Assembly: GCF_027595985.1 (NCBI RefSeq)
Contig: NC_073305.1
Location: 153,338,923 to 153,402,922 of the forward strand
DNA length: 64,000 nucleotides
From: Sorex araneus
Lineage: Eukaryota > Chordata > Mammalia > Eulipotyphla > Soricidae
Direction: 5' to 3'
Part shown: positions 32,919 to 42,229 of the stretch, piece by piece
How the letters are laid out: each line of letters opens with the position of its first letter
Position numbering within the stretch: the stretch's first letter is position 1
Program-made: the position numbers and the translations under genes
The notes under the pieces: model-generated
What the model was told of the DNA's origin: nothing
Seen by the model: only the letters and a program-made list of their open reading frames with translations
Databases searched by the model: none

Positions 32919-33292
32919 AAAGAACAAACCAAAATATTGCTAATTGCTGTTGGAAGCAAAAAATGCTAATATTAAAAGGCACAACGATCTTTGTATACCA
33001 TCTTGGAGAAGAAAAAAAGAGGAAACTCATCAAGGGCATGAGCCTTAGCTACAGCAGTAGACATTTGAACAAGAAGATAAATGATGACTGTGAGTTGTTT
33101 GCTAACTAAACTTTAAAAGCCTGCCACAAAACATGCAGATGTGCAGAATATTGGGAGGAGACACAGACAGATCTTTTTTTTCCTTTTTCTGAAAAGAGAT
33201 AATAATATCCAAGTTAACAGAATAAAAAATAAAAATGGTTTTTAGTGGGAAATATGAATACAGTAGCTAAAAAAAGCCATTGTATAAAAAGC
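32919..33292. other. Unassigned sequence
   Basis: About 370 A-rich bases, no recognised element. Confidence 0.4.
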
Positions 33293-33322
33293 ACACACAC
33301 ACAAACACACACACACACACAC

Positions 33323-33376
<54 letters not shown>
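33293..33376. repeat. (AC)n(AG)n compound microsatellite
   Basis: About 15 AC units followed by about 26 AG units. Confidence 0.97.
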
Positions 33377-33382
<6 letters not shown>

Positions 33383-33983
33383 CTTGCAGTCAATTAGCAT
33401 TTTGGCAGCTTTGGCATCAGTCAGCTGCCCTAAATCAATGTTCAATGTTTCTTCCCTTTAGCAAGGTTCCACAGAGTGAAGACACTGGCCTGCTCCAGCT
33501 CATTCATTTTATATCGAAAAGATAATTTTACAAAAACAATGGTGCTAGAGCCCTTGCCAAATTTTCAACCCATTTGTATTTTAATTAAAAACTTCCCTCT
33601 TGGTGTTGAAATAGTACTATCTTATGAGATTTCCCAATGATGTTTTTATAAATGTGTGGGACAAAGGTGAAAATGTGTTGTAGTTTAACCCTATGCCCAC
33701 TTTTAGTCTCCTTTTCCTAGTTGGTGAGAAACCTGTTTCTTTCTATGCTGTCTTTATATTTGTATGTATTAGCGTTATTTCTCTAGCAGCTCAAAAAGGA
33801 GAAAATGCTCTTCTGATTATGCATAGGAAAAGGCAGGGTAAGTTATCTTTTGGAGCTCTGATTTCATTCTTACATGATTTACCCCCCTAAAAACCAGCAT
33901 ATTTCATGGTATGCTAACATATTGGTGCTTTTGTAAGAGAAGCAAACATGAATGTATTTTGTACTGTCACGTCACAAAGATTC
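33377..33983. other. Unassigned sequence
   Basis: About 600 bases with no recognised repeat. A 65-codon frame at 33693-33890 (hydrophobic N-terminal half) has no known relative. Confidence 0.4.
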
Positions 33984-34143
33984 CATAGACATTCCTTCCC
34001 TCCCTCCCTCTCTCCCTCCCTCTCTCCCTCCCTCCCTCCCTCCCTTCCTTCCTCCTTTCCTTCCTTCCTTCCTTCCTTCCTTCCTTCCTTCCTTCCTTCC
34101 TTCCTTCCTTCCTTCCTTCCTTCCTTCCTTCCTTCCTTCCTTC
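33984..34143. repeat. (CCCT)n/(CCTT)n pyrimidine tract
   Basis: About 160 bases of pure pyrimidine on the plus strand: CCCT/CTCC units then a long TTCC array. Confidence 0.97.
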
Positions 34144-34464
34144 CTATTGAGCAGACTTTTAAAATATGCTGTGTCATTACATCAAGTTTATCTGTAGTAT
34201 AGAGTAGTGGTGGACTCTTTCCCAGATTATGGGAAGGATTTCTTTGAAAAAAGGATACGTGGGAAAAGGCAAATCCTTCTACACCTTTTAAACAAAGGGT
34301 GGGTATATAAGCATTTCTTTATTATGTTTCAAGAATGTGGACCATTAAAACATGCACAGGACACAGAGATAATTATCTGTCCAGATCAGCAGAGCCCAGG
34401 TACCACCTAGGCCACCAGGTACCACCTAGGCTACCTTTGTGGCATTCCACACCCATGATTCCCT
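34144..34464. other. Unassigned sequence
   Basis: About 320 bases with no recognised element; includes a small local duplication 'aggtaccacctagg' near 34400-34430. Confidence 0.45.
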
Positions 34465-34647
34465 TTTTTTTTTTTTTTTTTTTGCTTTTTGGGTCACACC
34501 CAGCGATGCTCAGGGGTTACTCCTGGCTTTGCACTCAGGAATTACTCCTGGCGGTGCTTGGGGGACCATATGGGATGCCGGGGATCGAACCCGGGTTGGC
34601 CGCGTGCAAGGCAAACGCCCTACCCGCTGTGCTATCGCTCCGGCCCC
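34465..34647 (-). mobile_element. Shrew tRNA-derived SINE, L1-type tail, antisense
   Basis: Long T run, 'gctttttgggtcacaccca', body, and 'gctatcgctccggcccc'. Duplication 'catgattccctttttt' on both sides, exact. Close to consensus, hence young. Confidence 0.96.
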
Positions 34648-35043
34648 ATGATTCCCTTTTTTTAGGACCATATTCCTAATTTCATTTTGCCCGTTCCCTT
34701 TTTGTCCTCAACAAAGAAATGTGTGTGTCAATATTTTCCCTGCGTATGTATTTCCCTAATTTATTTTCTGCTTTTAATTGCCAGTGTTTTTACTGTCTGT
34801 GCCCTTGATGCATGACAGACACTGTCTGAATGTGGAGATTTGTCTGTATTATGTCACTGGGTGACAAAGGACCAGATCTGCTTTTCCTTATATTTTATGA
34901 GACTTGGAAGTTTCACATATCAATTCAAGACAGATCAGAAAAGTTAGTAATTGATTACAATCTCTTGAAGACCTTTCTTCTTTCAACTCTATAATTTTCC
35001 CTTTGTTCATTATGAATTTAAGAAGTGGACTAGCTAAAGATAG
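34648..35043. other. Unassigned sequence
   Basis: About 400 bases with no recognised element. Confidence 0.4.
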
Positions 35044-35285
35044 TCACTGTCACTGTCATCCCATTGCTCATCGATTTGTTCGAGCGGGCACCAGTAACGT
35101 CTCTCATTAAGAGACTTATTGTTACTGTTTTGGGCATATCCAATATGGATGGATAGCTTGCCAGGCTCTGCCACACAGGCTCGATTCTCTCAGTAGCTTG
35201 CCAGGCTCTCCGAGAGAGGCAGAGGAATCGAACTCGGGTCGGCTGCGTGAAAGGTGAACGCCCAACCGCTGTGCTATTGCTCCAG
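35044..35285 (-). mobile_element. Chimeric SINE: tRNA head, RTE-type tail, antisense
   Basis: 'tcactgtcactgtcatccca', 'gctcatcgatttgttcgagc', 'gggcaccagtaacgtctc', body with 'gcttgccaggctctcc', antisense head, ending 'gctattgctccagcc'. Flanked by exact 'agctaaagatag'. The best-preserved antisense copy of this type. Confidence 0.95.
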
Positions 35286-35299
35286 CCAGCTAAAGATAG

Positions 35300-35494
35300 A
35301 ATTTGGGTTTTTTGTTTGTTTGGGGACCAATGGCGCTCAGGTTTTTCTCCTAACTGTGCTCAGGGATCACTCCTGATAGGATTCAGAGGACCACATGGAA
35401 TGCTGTGGGTTGAACTGGGGTCAACTGCACGCAAGGTAAGAGCCCTACCCACTGCACTAAGAGCTCTGCCCACTGCCCTATTGCTCTGACTCCA
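35300..35494 (-). mobile_element. Old SINE, antisense
   Basis: 'gtttggggaccaatggcgctc', 'tgtgctcagggatcactcc', 'gaccacatggaatgctgtgg', and a locally duplicated head end ('cccactgcactaagagctc', 'cccactgccctattgctc'). Confidence 0.75.
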
Positions 35495-35559
35495 GAATTT
35501 GATTTTTCAAGTTTGTAAATATACTAATTTTAAAAAGTATATCTTTTAAATATATACAC

Positions 35560-36440
35560 CCACATACTGCCCCCAGTGCCATGTAATCCCACCAACGGCC
35601 AACATCCAGAGACTATAAGACCAAGCTCCTAGAAGAGAGTGATGCAGAGTCTCTTGACCCTCGCCCCCCCCCCATGCCTGGCTGTCTTTATGGGAGCCCC
35701 TTGGAGGGACAGGTTGCCTTTCCCTCCCTGCCCCAAGCAGAGCCTTGACAGTGAAGACCTCTGGAACCCAGCCACAGCCATGCTCAAGGCCACTCTCCAC
35801 ACGTTCGGATGAGCCTCACGCATGAAGGGATCAGCAGAGGAACCCAGGTGTGCAAGACCCGGGGCTGAGATCTCCAAATCTGCTCGGATTGGGACTGGGC
35901 CTTCTCTACCCAGATCCCCATTTTCCAGTAGCTGGGCAGCCACACCCCCAAGCTTACCCTGGTTCCCTGTAATCCCACCAACAGCCAACCTCCGGAGACT
36001 ATAAAACCAAGCTCCCAGAAGTGTTCGGCTGCAAAGCAGCCGCGTGACATCTAACAGCCTTGTTCTCACTCTTGAAGAACCTGAGAAGCTGCCAAGAGTC
36101 TATTGCCCACACAGGAGAGCCTTGCTAGCTCCCCATGGCATATTCATATCCCAAACACAGTAAAAAATATATACATACCTCTCGGAGAACTGGCAAGCTA
36201 CCAAGTGTATCCCACCCACACAGCAGAGCCTGGCAGACTACCTACCTGTGGCGTATTCGATATGCCAAAAACAATTACGATAAGTCTCATTCCCCTGACC
36301 CTGAAAGAGCTTCCAATCATTGGGAAAAATGAGTAAAGAGAGGGTGTTAAATCTCAGGGATGAGTGTAATAGAGACATTAGTGGTGCCTGCTCGAGTAAA
36401 CCGATGAACAATGGGATGACAGTGATACAGAGATACAGTG
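35560..36440 (+). mobile_element. RTE-tail non-autonomous element, longest copy
   Basis: The 5' part contains two related ~360-bp units, each with 'aatcccaccaac', 'gagactataa(g/a)accaagctcc' and the 'ccattttccagtag' region. It continues with 'catgcctggctgtcttta', 'gccatgctcaaggccactct', 'ctgagatctccaaatc', then the 3' module ('gagcctggcagactacc', 'aaatctcagggatgag') and the RTE tail ('gagacattagtggtgcctg', 'ctcgagtaaaccgatgaaca', 'gatacagagatacagtg'). No reverse transcriptase. The 'gactataaaa' in each unit resembles a TATA element but may be coincidental. Confidence 0.78.
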
Positions 36441-36850
36441 AAAAAGTATTGAATCACTGTGAGATGTACAGTTGCAAAGTTGTTCCTGGTTGAGTATCAG
36501 TCATATAATGTTCTAACACTCATTCCTCCACCGGTGCATATTTCCTGCCACCAATGTTCCCAATGACTCATTTCACTCAGTATGATACTCTCCATCTTCA
36601 TCCATTTATAAACAAATTTCTTGACTTCATTTTTCCTAACATCTGCATCCATTGTGTACCATCATTTTTTTACCCAGTCATCTGCTCTTGGGAACTCCAG
36701 TTGTTTCTAGATTCTGGCTATTGTGAATAATGCTCAAATAAACAAAAAAGTTCAGATGGCTTTTTCGCATTGTGTTTTTTTTTTTTTATCACTATGGTAT
36801 ATTCCCAGGAGTGGTGTTGCTGGGTGATATGGAAGCACCTGTTAAAACAT
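36441..36850 (-). mobile_element. L1 LINE fragment, antisense
   Basis: 'ttgaatcactgtgagatgtac', 'cattcctccaccggtgcata', 'ctcatttcactcagtatgat', 'taacatctgcatccattgtg' and 'tatattcccaggagtggtg' follow the same order as in the L1 at 6614, with internal deletions. It directly abuts the RTE-tail element. Confidence 0.88.
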
Positions 36851-36929
36851 GTCTAGTGTTTGAAGATGGGTTATTAAGTGATTTTACTGTTTGACAGTAC
36901 CTTTGCTTTTCTCCATATGAACAGAGAAA

Positions 36930-37060
36930 GTAGATCTAAGGGAAAGACTATAAACTTTGAAGACAAATTTGAATTCTAATCCACATTCTTTCACTTGCTA
37001 TAATTCGTGGCAGAGTTAATTTTCTGCTTTAATTTTCTGATTAGTAATTATATACAAAGT
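36930..37060 (+). mobile_element. MIR SINE remnant (ancient)
   Basis: 'gactataaactttgaagac', 'aatttgaattctaatccac', 'tttcacttgctataattcg' and 'gttaattttctgctttaat' follow the MIR core order. Highly diverged. Confidence 0.5.
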
Positions 37061-37426
37061 TTGTTAGAAAATCTGTAATCTGACACACAAAAAAATCTTG
37101 CATTAGAAATAAAATGGGGAGACTGTTTCTATTAATTGAGTTACATGTTATAAAAAAAACTTACATGTTATAGAAAAAAATCTTGTGCTTTTTTTTTTTT
37201 TGCCAGTAAGGCTGTTTGTGTTGTAGTAGCTCTATTTTGAGTTTTAGCTTCTTTGATTAGCTGTATTATTCAGCCATAAAATTTGAAACAATGCTGAAGA
37301 TTTTCATCTCTGTTTTCCATGTTTGTGATGTGTTCTTATTTTTGGTGGCAGGTCACCAATGTACCCACTGATTGAAGATAGCTGATAAATAGTGCAGTCT
37401 ACCCACTGTAGGATGTCAGTCTTTCC
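37061..37426. other. Unassigned AT-rich sequence
   Basis: About 365 bases with no recognised element. Confidence 0.4.
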
Positions 37427-37440
37427 TTTAAATACTTGCC

Positions 37441-38050
37441 TTGGCACTCGCTCCGCCGAGATTCGACCCTGGTGGCCACACTTTTTTTGGGGCGCTTTGC
37501 TGCTGATCGACCACTATCTGGAGGCCAGCTAGACTACTTTTGGTTCCAGTAACTGCTTGCAGTCATGTCTCTAGACTGTGAACTAAGCCATTGCCCCATA
37601 CTGCCCCAGGAAGGGAAATGATGCAATTTCTAACATAAATCTTCCTGGACTTAATTACTAAAATACTAAAATACAGAAATCCTAAACCACATGGTCGCTA
37701 CCACGGCAGCATGACTTCATATCTCTTCATTCTCGGCAATGGAAAACTAATTATCAAATGCTTCCTTGTTAGTAGGGCTGTTTTTTTAGGGGGGAAACTC
37801 CAGCAACAATAGTGAGTTTTGTGTTGAAATATGGAATGTAATCAAGGTAAAGAGAAAATAAAGTGAAATTTATCAGTTACGCAGGCAGGGGTGGGCGGTG
37901 GGGGGTGAGAGGTAACTGGGGTTTTTGGTGGTGGAATATGGACACTGGTGAAGGGACAGGTGTTTAAGCATTGCATAACTGAGACATAAGCCTGAGAACT
38001 TTGTAACTTTCTACATGGTGATTCAATAAAATGAATAATTAAAAAAAAAT
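37441..38050 (+). mobile_element. Non-autonomous composite with L1 3' tail, bounded copy
   Basis: A complete insertion flanked by the exact duplication 'aaatacttgcctt' (before 37441 and after the terminal A run). The 5' end is 'ggcactcgctccgccgag'. The middle ('aaaatacagaaatcc', 'gaaatatggaatgtaatcaa') is shared with 1390-2365. The 3' part is L1-like ('gacactggtgaagggacagg', 'actttgtaactttc', 'gattcaataaaatgaata'). It has no ORF, and its ~610-bp length is set by the duplication. Confidence 0.8.
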
Positions 38051-38061
38051 ACTTGCCTTTA

Positions 38062-38454
38062 TGCCGGGAACCAATGCCTGGGAATAGCCAGAAACCCATG
38101 CCTGGGAACGGCCAGAAACCTATGCCTGGGAACCAATATGTCACTACAAACTGACCTGTAACTAGGAACAACCACTTCTTGGGAAAGGTTGCAGAACAAT
38201 GCCCAGGGAAACTGCCACCAGGGCCCACATCCAAATGAAATGTTAATTTTGTTTAACATTTGCATTCTTTGCTATTCCCCCATTCTGCCCACTTCCTCAT
38301 ATAATCAATTATAAAAGACTAGCTTAGGAGAAATAAAGTTGGAGCTTGCTCCCATTCTTATGTCTGTCTGTCTGTCTCTTTCTTCTTGTGTCTGTCTCCA
38401 TTTCACCCTCGCACCCTCTCCGGGCTACCCACGTTGAACAAGTCCCGCGGGACA
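38062..38454 (+). mobile_element. Solo LTR of an endogenous retrovirus
   Basis: Starts TGCCGGGAACC and ends CCCGCGGGACA, giving TG...CA termini. TATAAAAG at 38310-38317 and AATAAA at 38332-38337 fix the U3/R layout, followed by a CT-rich, TGTC-repeat R/U5. A 5' stretch repeats 'atgcctggga' three times. No internal viral sequence is present. I could not confirm a flanking duplication. Confidence 0.6.
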
Positions 38455-38756
38455 AGATACCTTTAAATCAGAATACTTACCATTAAATCAAGTAATGAGT
38501 GATTGTGCAAGTTGTTATGGTTAGATGATGGTATTTGGGTCATACAGGTCCTCATTCATAGTTGCTTCAACACCGTTCATTCACAATAATGAGAAATGAA
38601 GCTCCTGGGTTTAGCTACATTTGTATATCCTGTACAATATGCTCATGAGTTTAGCTAGTGCCCATAGTGGGGTGCGCCTTTCTGAATATTTAAGTGTGCT
38701 TGTACTGTTACAATTTTTTAATGAGCACAAAAGTTTTGTTGTTTCATATGTATTGC
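38455..38756. other. Unassigned AT-rich sequence
   Basis: About 300 bases with no recognised element. Confidence 0.4.
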
Positions 38757-39535
38757 TTGTATCACTTGTCAACCCATTATTAATCGATTTGTTCGAGTGG
38801 GCACCAGTAATGTCTCCATTCATCCCTGTCATGTGCTAGTATAGCCCAATGGCGTCTGCTCACTCCAGGAGCACAAAGAGCCTCAAACAGTTCATTTAGG
38901 GTCTTGACAAAGAAGTCTGACCATCTCGTAGGTGGGTGGCCACACTGTCTTTTGATGTCCCATGGAATCAGTCCACAACAGCTCTAGTCCAGCCATCGTC
39001 ACTAAATCCCATTACATGTCTGATCCATCTGATTTTCAACACCTTGGCAAATGAAAGTGTCCCTGATTCTCATTGTCGATGGAGGTTGGGACTCTAGATT
39101 CCTTCTCTCACTTGAGTGAAATGTGATACTCCAAGCATAGCTCTTTCGATTCCTCTTTGGATACCCGAATAGCGTTTTCATCCTGTTTTCATAGGGCCCA
39201 GGTTTCTGAGGCATATGTTAGTTCAAGGAGAATGGTGGAGTCAAAAAGATATACCCAGAGCCAGAAGTTCTTCATCCTCTTAACCACTTCTTCCACGCTC
39301 TTGAAGGCATTCCACGCTGCTCTCTTTCTTCTGCACAGTTCAGATGCCAGGTCATTTGTTATATTGAGTTCTTGAGTTAGGTACACATAACTGCTGCATT
39401 TGGAGGGAAAACGGAACATCAGGAACTAGTCCGTTTCTCATGAACATTGTCTTTGTATGATTCAGCCGAAGTTCAACCTTTCCACATTCACTGTCGAAGT
39501 CAGCCAGCATTTGTGCTGCTTGGTGACAAAATATT
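38757..39535 (-). mobile_element. RTE-clade LINE, 5'-truncated, antisense
   Basis: Minus-strand copy of the last ~780 bases of the RTE. Read in reverse it encodes CSSYVYL, AAWNAFKSVEEVVKRMKNF, LTYASETWAL and QMDQTCNG, then ends in the tail 'ggtgcccactcgaacaaatc'. Several frame breaks. It overlaps in content with the 3' half of the RTE at 13205. Confidence 0.88.
39002..39419 (-). pseudogene. RTE ORF C-terminal remnant
   Basis: Two frames (39419-39189 and 39214-39002) carry the post-reverse-transcriptase part of the RTE protein, the same region as 13880-14340. The catalytic motifs are outside the truncated copy. Confidence 0.82.
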
Positions 39536-39555
39536 TTGTCCTAATGCTCTTGAAA

Positions 39556-39808
39556 GGACTGGAGTGATAGCACAGCAGGTAGGGTGTTTGCCTTGCATGC
39601 GGCCATCCCGGGTTCAATTCCTTCTTCCCTCTCGGAGAGCTTGGCAATCTACCAAGAGTATCCCACCCGCATGGCAGAGCCTGGCAAACTACACGTGGTG
39701 TATTCAATATGCCAAAAACAGTAACAACAAGTCTCACGATGGAGACATTACTGGTGCCCGCTCAAGCAAATTGATGAACACTGGGATGACAGTGCTACAG
39801 TGCTACAG
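39556..39808 (+). mobile_element. Chimeric SINE: tRNA head, RTE-type tail
   Basis: Head 'ggactggagtgatagcacag', body ('accaagagtatcccacccgc', 'caatatgccaaaaacagtaa'), tail ('tggagacattactggtgccc', 'gctcaagcaaattgatgaac', 'gctacagtgctacag'). It lies next to the 5' end of the antisense RTE copy. Confidence 0.92.
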
Positions 39809-39985
39809 GGAAGCACAATTTCTAGTTTTTTGAGGAATATCCATATTTTTGTTTTCTGGAAAGGCTTGAGAATTGACGTTCCAACCAGCAGTGAATAAGA
39901 TTCCCTTTCTCTCTGCATCCACACCAGCACTGCTTTTTGTTTTTTTATTTTTTGATGTGTGCCAGTCTGTGACATGTAAATACAC
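39809..39985 (-). mobile_element. L1 LINE fragment, antisense
   Basis: 'aatttctagttttttgagga', 'gttttctggaaaggcttgag', 'ttccctttctctctgcatcc', 'acaccagcactg' and 'gtgtgccagtctgtg' match the L1 ORF2 region near 7370-7520 of the 6614 copy. Confidence 0.8.
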
Positions 39986-40294
39986 TGATTTTTTTTGAAG
40001 TAACTTTGGCGAATAGAATGAGATTTCTTTAGGAGTGCAGTTTGATACCTCTTAATATTTGTCTGCCATGCAAAGAATCAATATCCCTGCACCACCTCCA
40101 CCCTTTCAACTCCTTCTCCACACTTTCTGATAAACTCAGTTCTGCAGAGGAGAATTTTTTTTTGAGGAGAAACATTTTTTATAAGGTCAAAATTTCAATT
40201 ACATTTTGTCTCTTACATGTTTTTCTCCATTAAAATTTGGCTTAACATGTAAGCAATTATTAGAGCTCAATTGCATAATTAAAAAAAGAGTAAT
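39986..40294. other. Unassigned sequence
   Basis: About 310 bases; a possible further trace of antisense L1, not resolved. Confidence 0.35.
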
Positions 40295-40478
40295 GGGGGC
40301 TGGAGCATTAGCACAGCAGGTAGGGCGTCTGCCTTGCATGAGGTCGACCTGGGTTCAATTCCCAGCATCCCATATGGGGTTCTGAGCCCTGCCAGGGGTA
40401 ATTTCTGAGTGCAAAGCCAGGAGTAACCCCAGGGTATTGCCAGGTATGACCTAGAAAGCAAAAAAAAAAAAAAAAAAG
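40295..40478 (+). mobile_element. Shrew tRNA-derived SINE, L1-type tail
   Basis: 'gggggctggagcattagcac', intact 'gggttcaattcccagcatcc', A17 tail. Confidence 0.93.
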
Positions 40479-40536
40479 GTAATAGATGTGTGAATAAAAC
40501 TTCAAGTTTTAGAACTTAGTTTAGAATGACCTGGTT

Positions 40537-40538
<2 letters not shown>

Positions 40539-40621
<83 letters not shown>
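40539..40621. repeat. (GT)n(GA)n compound microsatellite
   Basis: About 20 GT units followed by about 22 GA units. Same alternating-pyrimidine/purine-to-GA design as 33293-33376. Confidence 0.97.
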
Positions 40622-40625
<4 letters not shown>

Positions 40626-40635
40626 GCGCACTTTA

Positions 40636-40815
40636 TTATTTTTTTATGTTTGTTTTTTGGACCACACCTAGCTGTGCTTAGGAGTTACTCCTGGCTCTGA
40701 GCTCAGGGATTACTCCTAGAGGAGGAAATCTGATGACTATGGGATTCTGAGGATCGAATCCACATTGGCTGCATGCCAGGCAAGTGCCCTGCCAGCTAAA
40801 CTATTGCTGTGGCCC
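40636..40815 (-). mobile_element. Diverged SINE, antisense
   Basis: 'tttttggaccacacctagct', 'gttactcctggctctgagctc', 'tgcatgccaggcaagtgccc', ending 'actattgctgtggccc'. Confidence 0.78.
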
Positions 40816-41290
40816 AAATTTTTATGGTGAAATACTTTCTCCTAGCGCTACTCCTTCACATGAACAAGTTACTATTTGTGTGGAAGGAAGTCTGATTCCT
40901 GTGAAGAAAAGCCTGGTTTCTGTTCCTGCTTTTGCTCATCGCCCTATCACTCTGTCACCCTGTCGGGGTAAGCCTGATTCCTGTTGCCACTTTTATTCTT
41001 CTCACTATCAGCCAACCATATCTGTGTATTCTATCACTTTGTCATGTGTAACTTTGCCTGCCTGCTGTCCCATCTGTATATTCCGAGGGCAGACGACCAT
41101 TTTCCAGCTTGTATCAGCCCTGGATAAATGTAACCTGAACCTTAGGGCTGGGGGCTCAGCTTTTGGACGACTCTGCTGGGTCAGCACTGGTGCTAAATAT
41201 AGTCAGTTCTTTCCTCTGAATGTGTGTCTTTGTCTCTTCCCTTTGTCAAGTTATACCACAATATCTCAAGTCCCATTAGGGAGAAAATTG
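40816..41290 (+). other. Unassigned, possible old LTR
   Basis: About 475 bases with an internal repeat ('gaagcctgattcctgt'-like text near 40885 and 40970) and a 'ggataaatgtaacc' that could be a polyadenylation signal. A 178-codon open frame (40784-41320) begins in the neighbouring SINE and has no known relative, so I do not call it a gene. Confidence 0.3.
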
Positions 41291-41323
41291 AAACAAATAT
41301 CCTATTCCATTCCTGTATAATAA

Positions 41324-41528
41324 GGGCTGGAGCAATAGCACAGAGGGTAGGGCATTCGCCTTGCACACTGCTGACCTGGGTTCGATTCCTCCGCCCCTCT
41401 CAGAGAGCCCTGGCAAGCTACCCGTAGTGTATTTGGCATATCCAATATGCCAAAAACAGTAACAAATCTCACAATGGAATGGTGCCTGCTCGAGCAAATC
41501 TATGAGCAAAGGGATGACAGTGACAGTG
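41324..41528 (+). mobile_element. Chimeric SINE: tRNA head, RTE-type tail
   Basis: Compact copy: head 'gggctggagcaatagcacag', box B-like 'gggttcgattcc', body ('ccgcccctctcagagagccc', 'caatatgccaaaaacagtaa'), tail ('gcctgctcgagcaaatctat', 'gggatgacagtgacagtga'). Flanked by 'attcctgtataata' / 'attcttgtataata'. Confidence 0.95.
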
Positions 41529-41628
41529 ATTCTTGTATAATATGAAATTCCTATAAAGTATCTGTCACGATGGAAGTAAGGACAATTTAGGTAATTGAAT
41601 GGCTCCTTTGCCTACCTAAAAGGTATCA

Positions 41629-42216
41629 CTGTATCACTATATCATTGTCATCCCATTGATCATTGATTTGCTCGAGCGGGCACCAGTAATGTCTCCATTC
41701 GTCCTAGCCTGAGATTTTAGCAGCCTCTCTTTACTCATTCTTCCCAGCGGTGCCCCATTGAAGGCTCTTTAAGGGTAAGGGGAATGAGGCCAATCATTGT
41801 TACTGTATTTGGCATATCAAATATGCCACCAAGAACTTGCCAGGCTCTGCCATGAGGGCAGGATGCTCTCAGTACCTTGCCAGGTTCTCTGAGAGGGAGA
41901 ACTAGGCTATAAGAGATAACGAGGGAGCTTTGTTTTATAGTCTGTGGATCTTGGCCATTGATAGGATTACAGAGCACTGGGGGCAGTTTGTGGGTGTGGC
42001 TGCCAAGCTACTGGAAAATGGGGGATCTGGGTGGAGGTGGGGTGGGCTGAGTTTCCCTCCCCACCCCAAACAGAGCCCCAGCAGCCGAAGACCTCCGGAA
42101 CCCAGCAACAGCCATGCTCAAAGCCACTCTCTACACATTCGGACGAGCTTCTTGCATGAAGGAATTGGCAGAGGAACCCAGGTGTACAAGGACCCAGGGC
42201 TGAGATCTCCAAGGCT
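41629..42216 (-). mobile_element. RTE-tail non-autonomous element with inverted 5' part
   Basis: Flanked by the exact duplication 'ctacctaaaaggta'. From 41629 to about 42030 the family sequence is antisense: RTE tail, 'cctgagattttagcagcctc', 'cttgccaggttctctgagag', then 'gctactggaaaatggg'. From about 42035 it is sense: 'gagtttccctccccacccc', 'agcagccgaagacctccgga', 'gccatgctcaaagccactct', 'gctgagatctccaagg'. One insertion therefore carries an inversion of its 5' part. Confidence 0.85.
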
Positions 42217-42229
42217 ACCTAAAAGGTAG

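Noticed and set aside
34439-34651. Conserved ~70-90-residue protein family recurring across the window
   Set aside because: These similar peptides (FWVTPSDAQGLLLALHSG-like) are all translations of the antisense shrew SINE.
40784-41320. 178-codon gene
   Set aside because: The frame starts in an antisense SINE, has no recognisable domain, and lies in what may be an old LTR.
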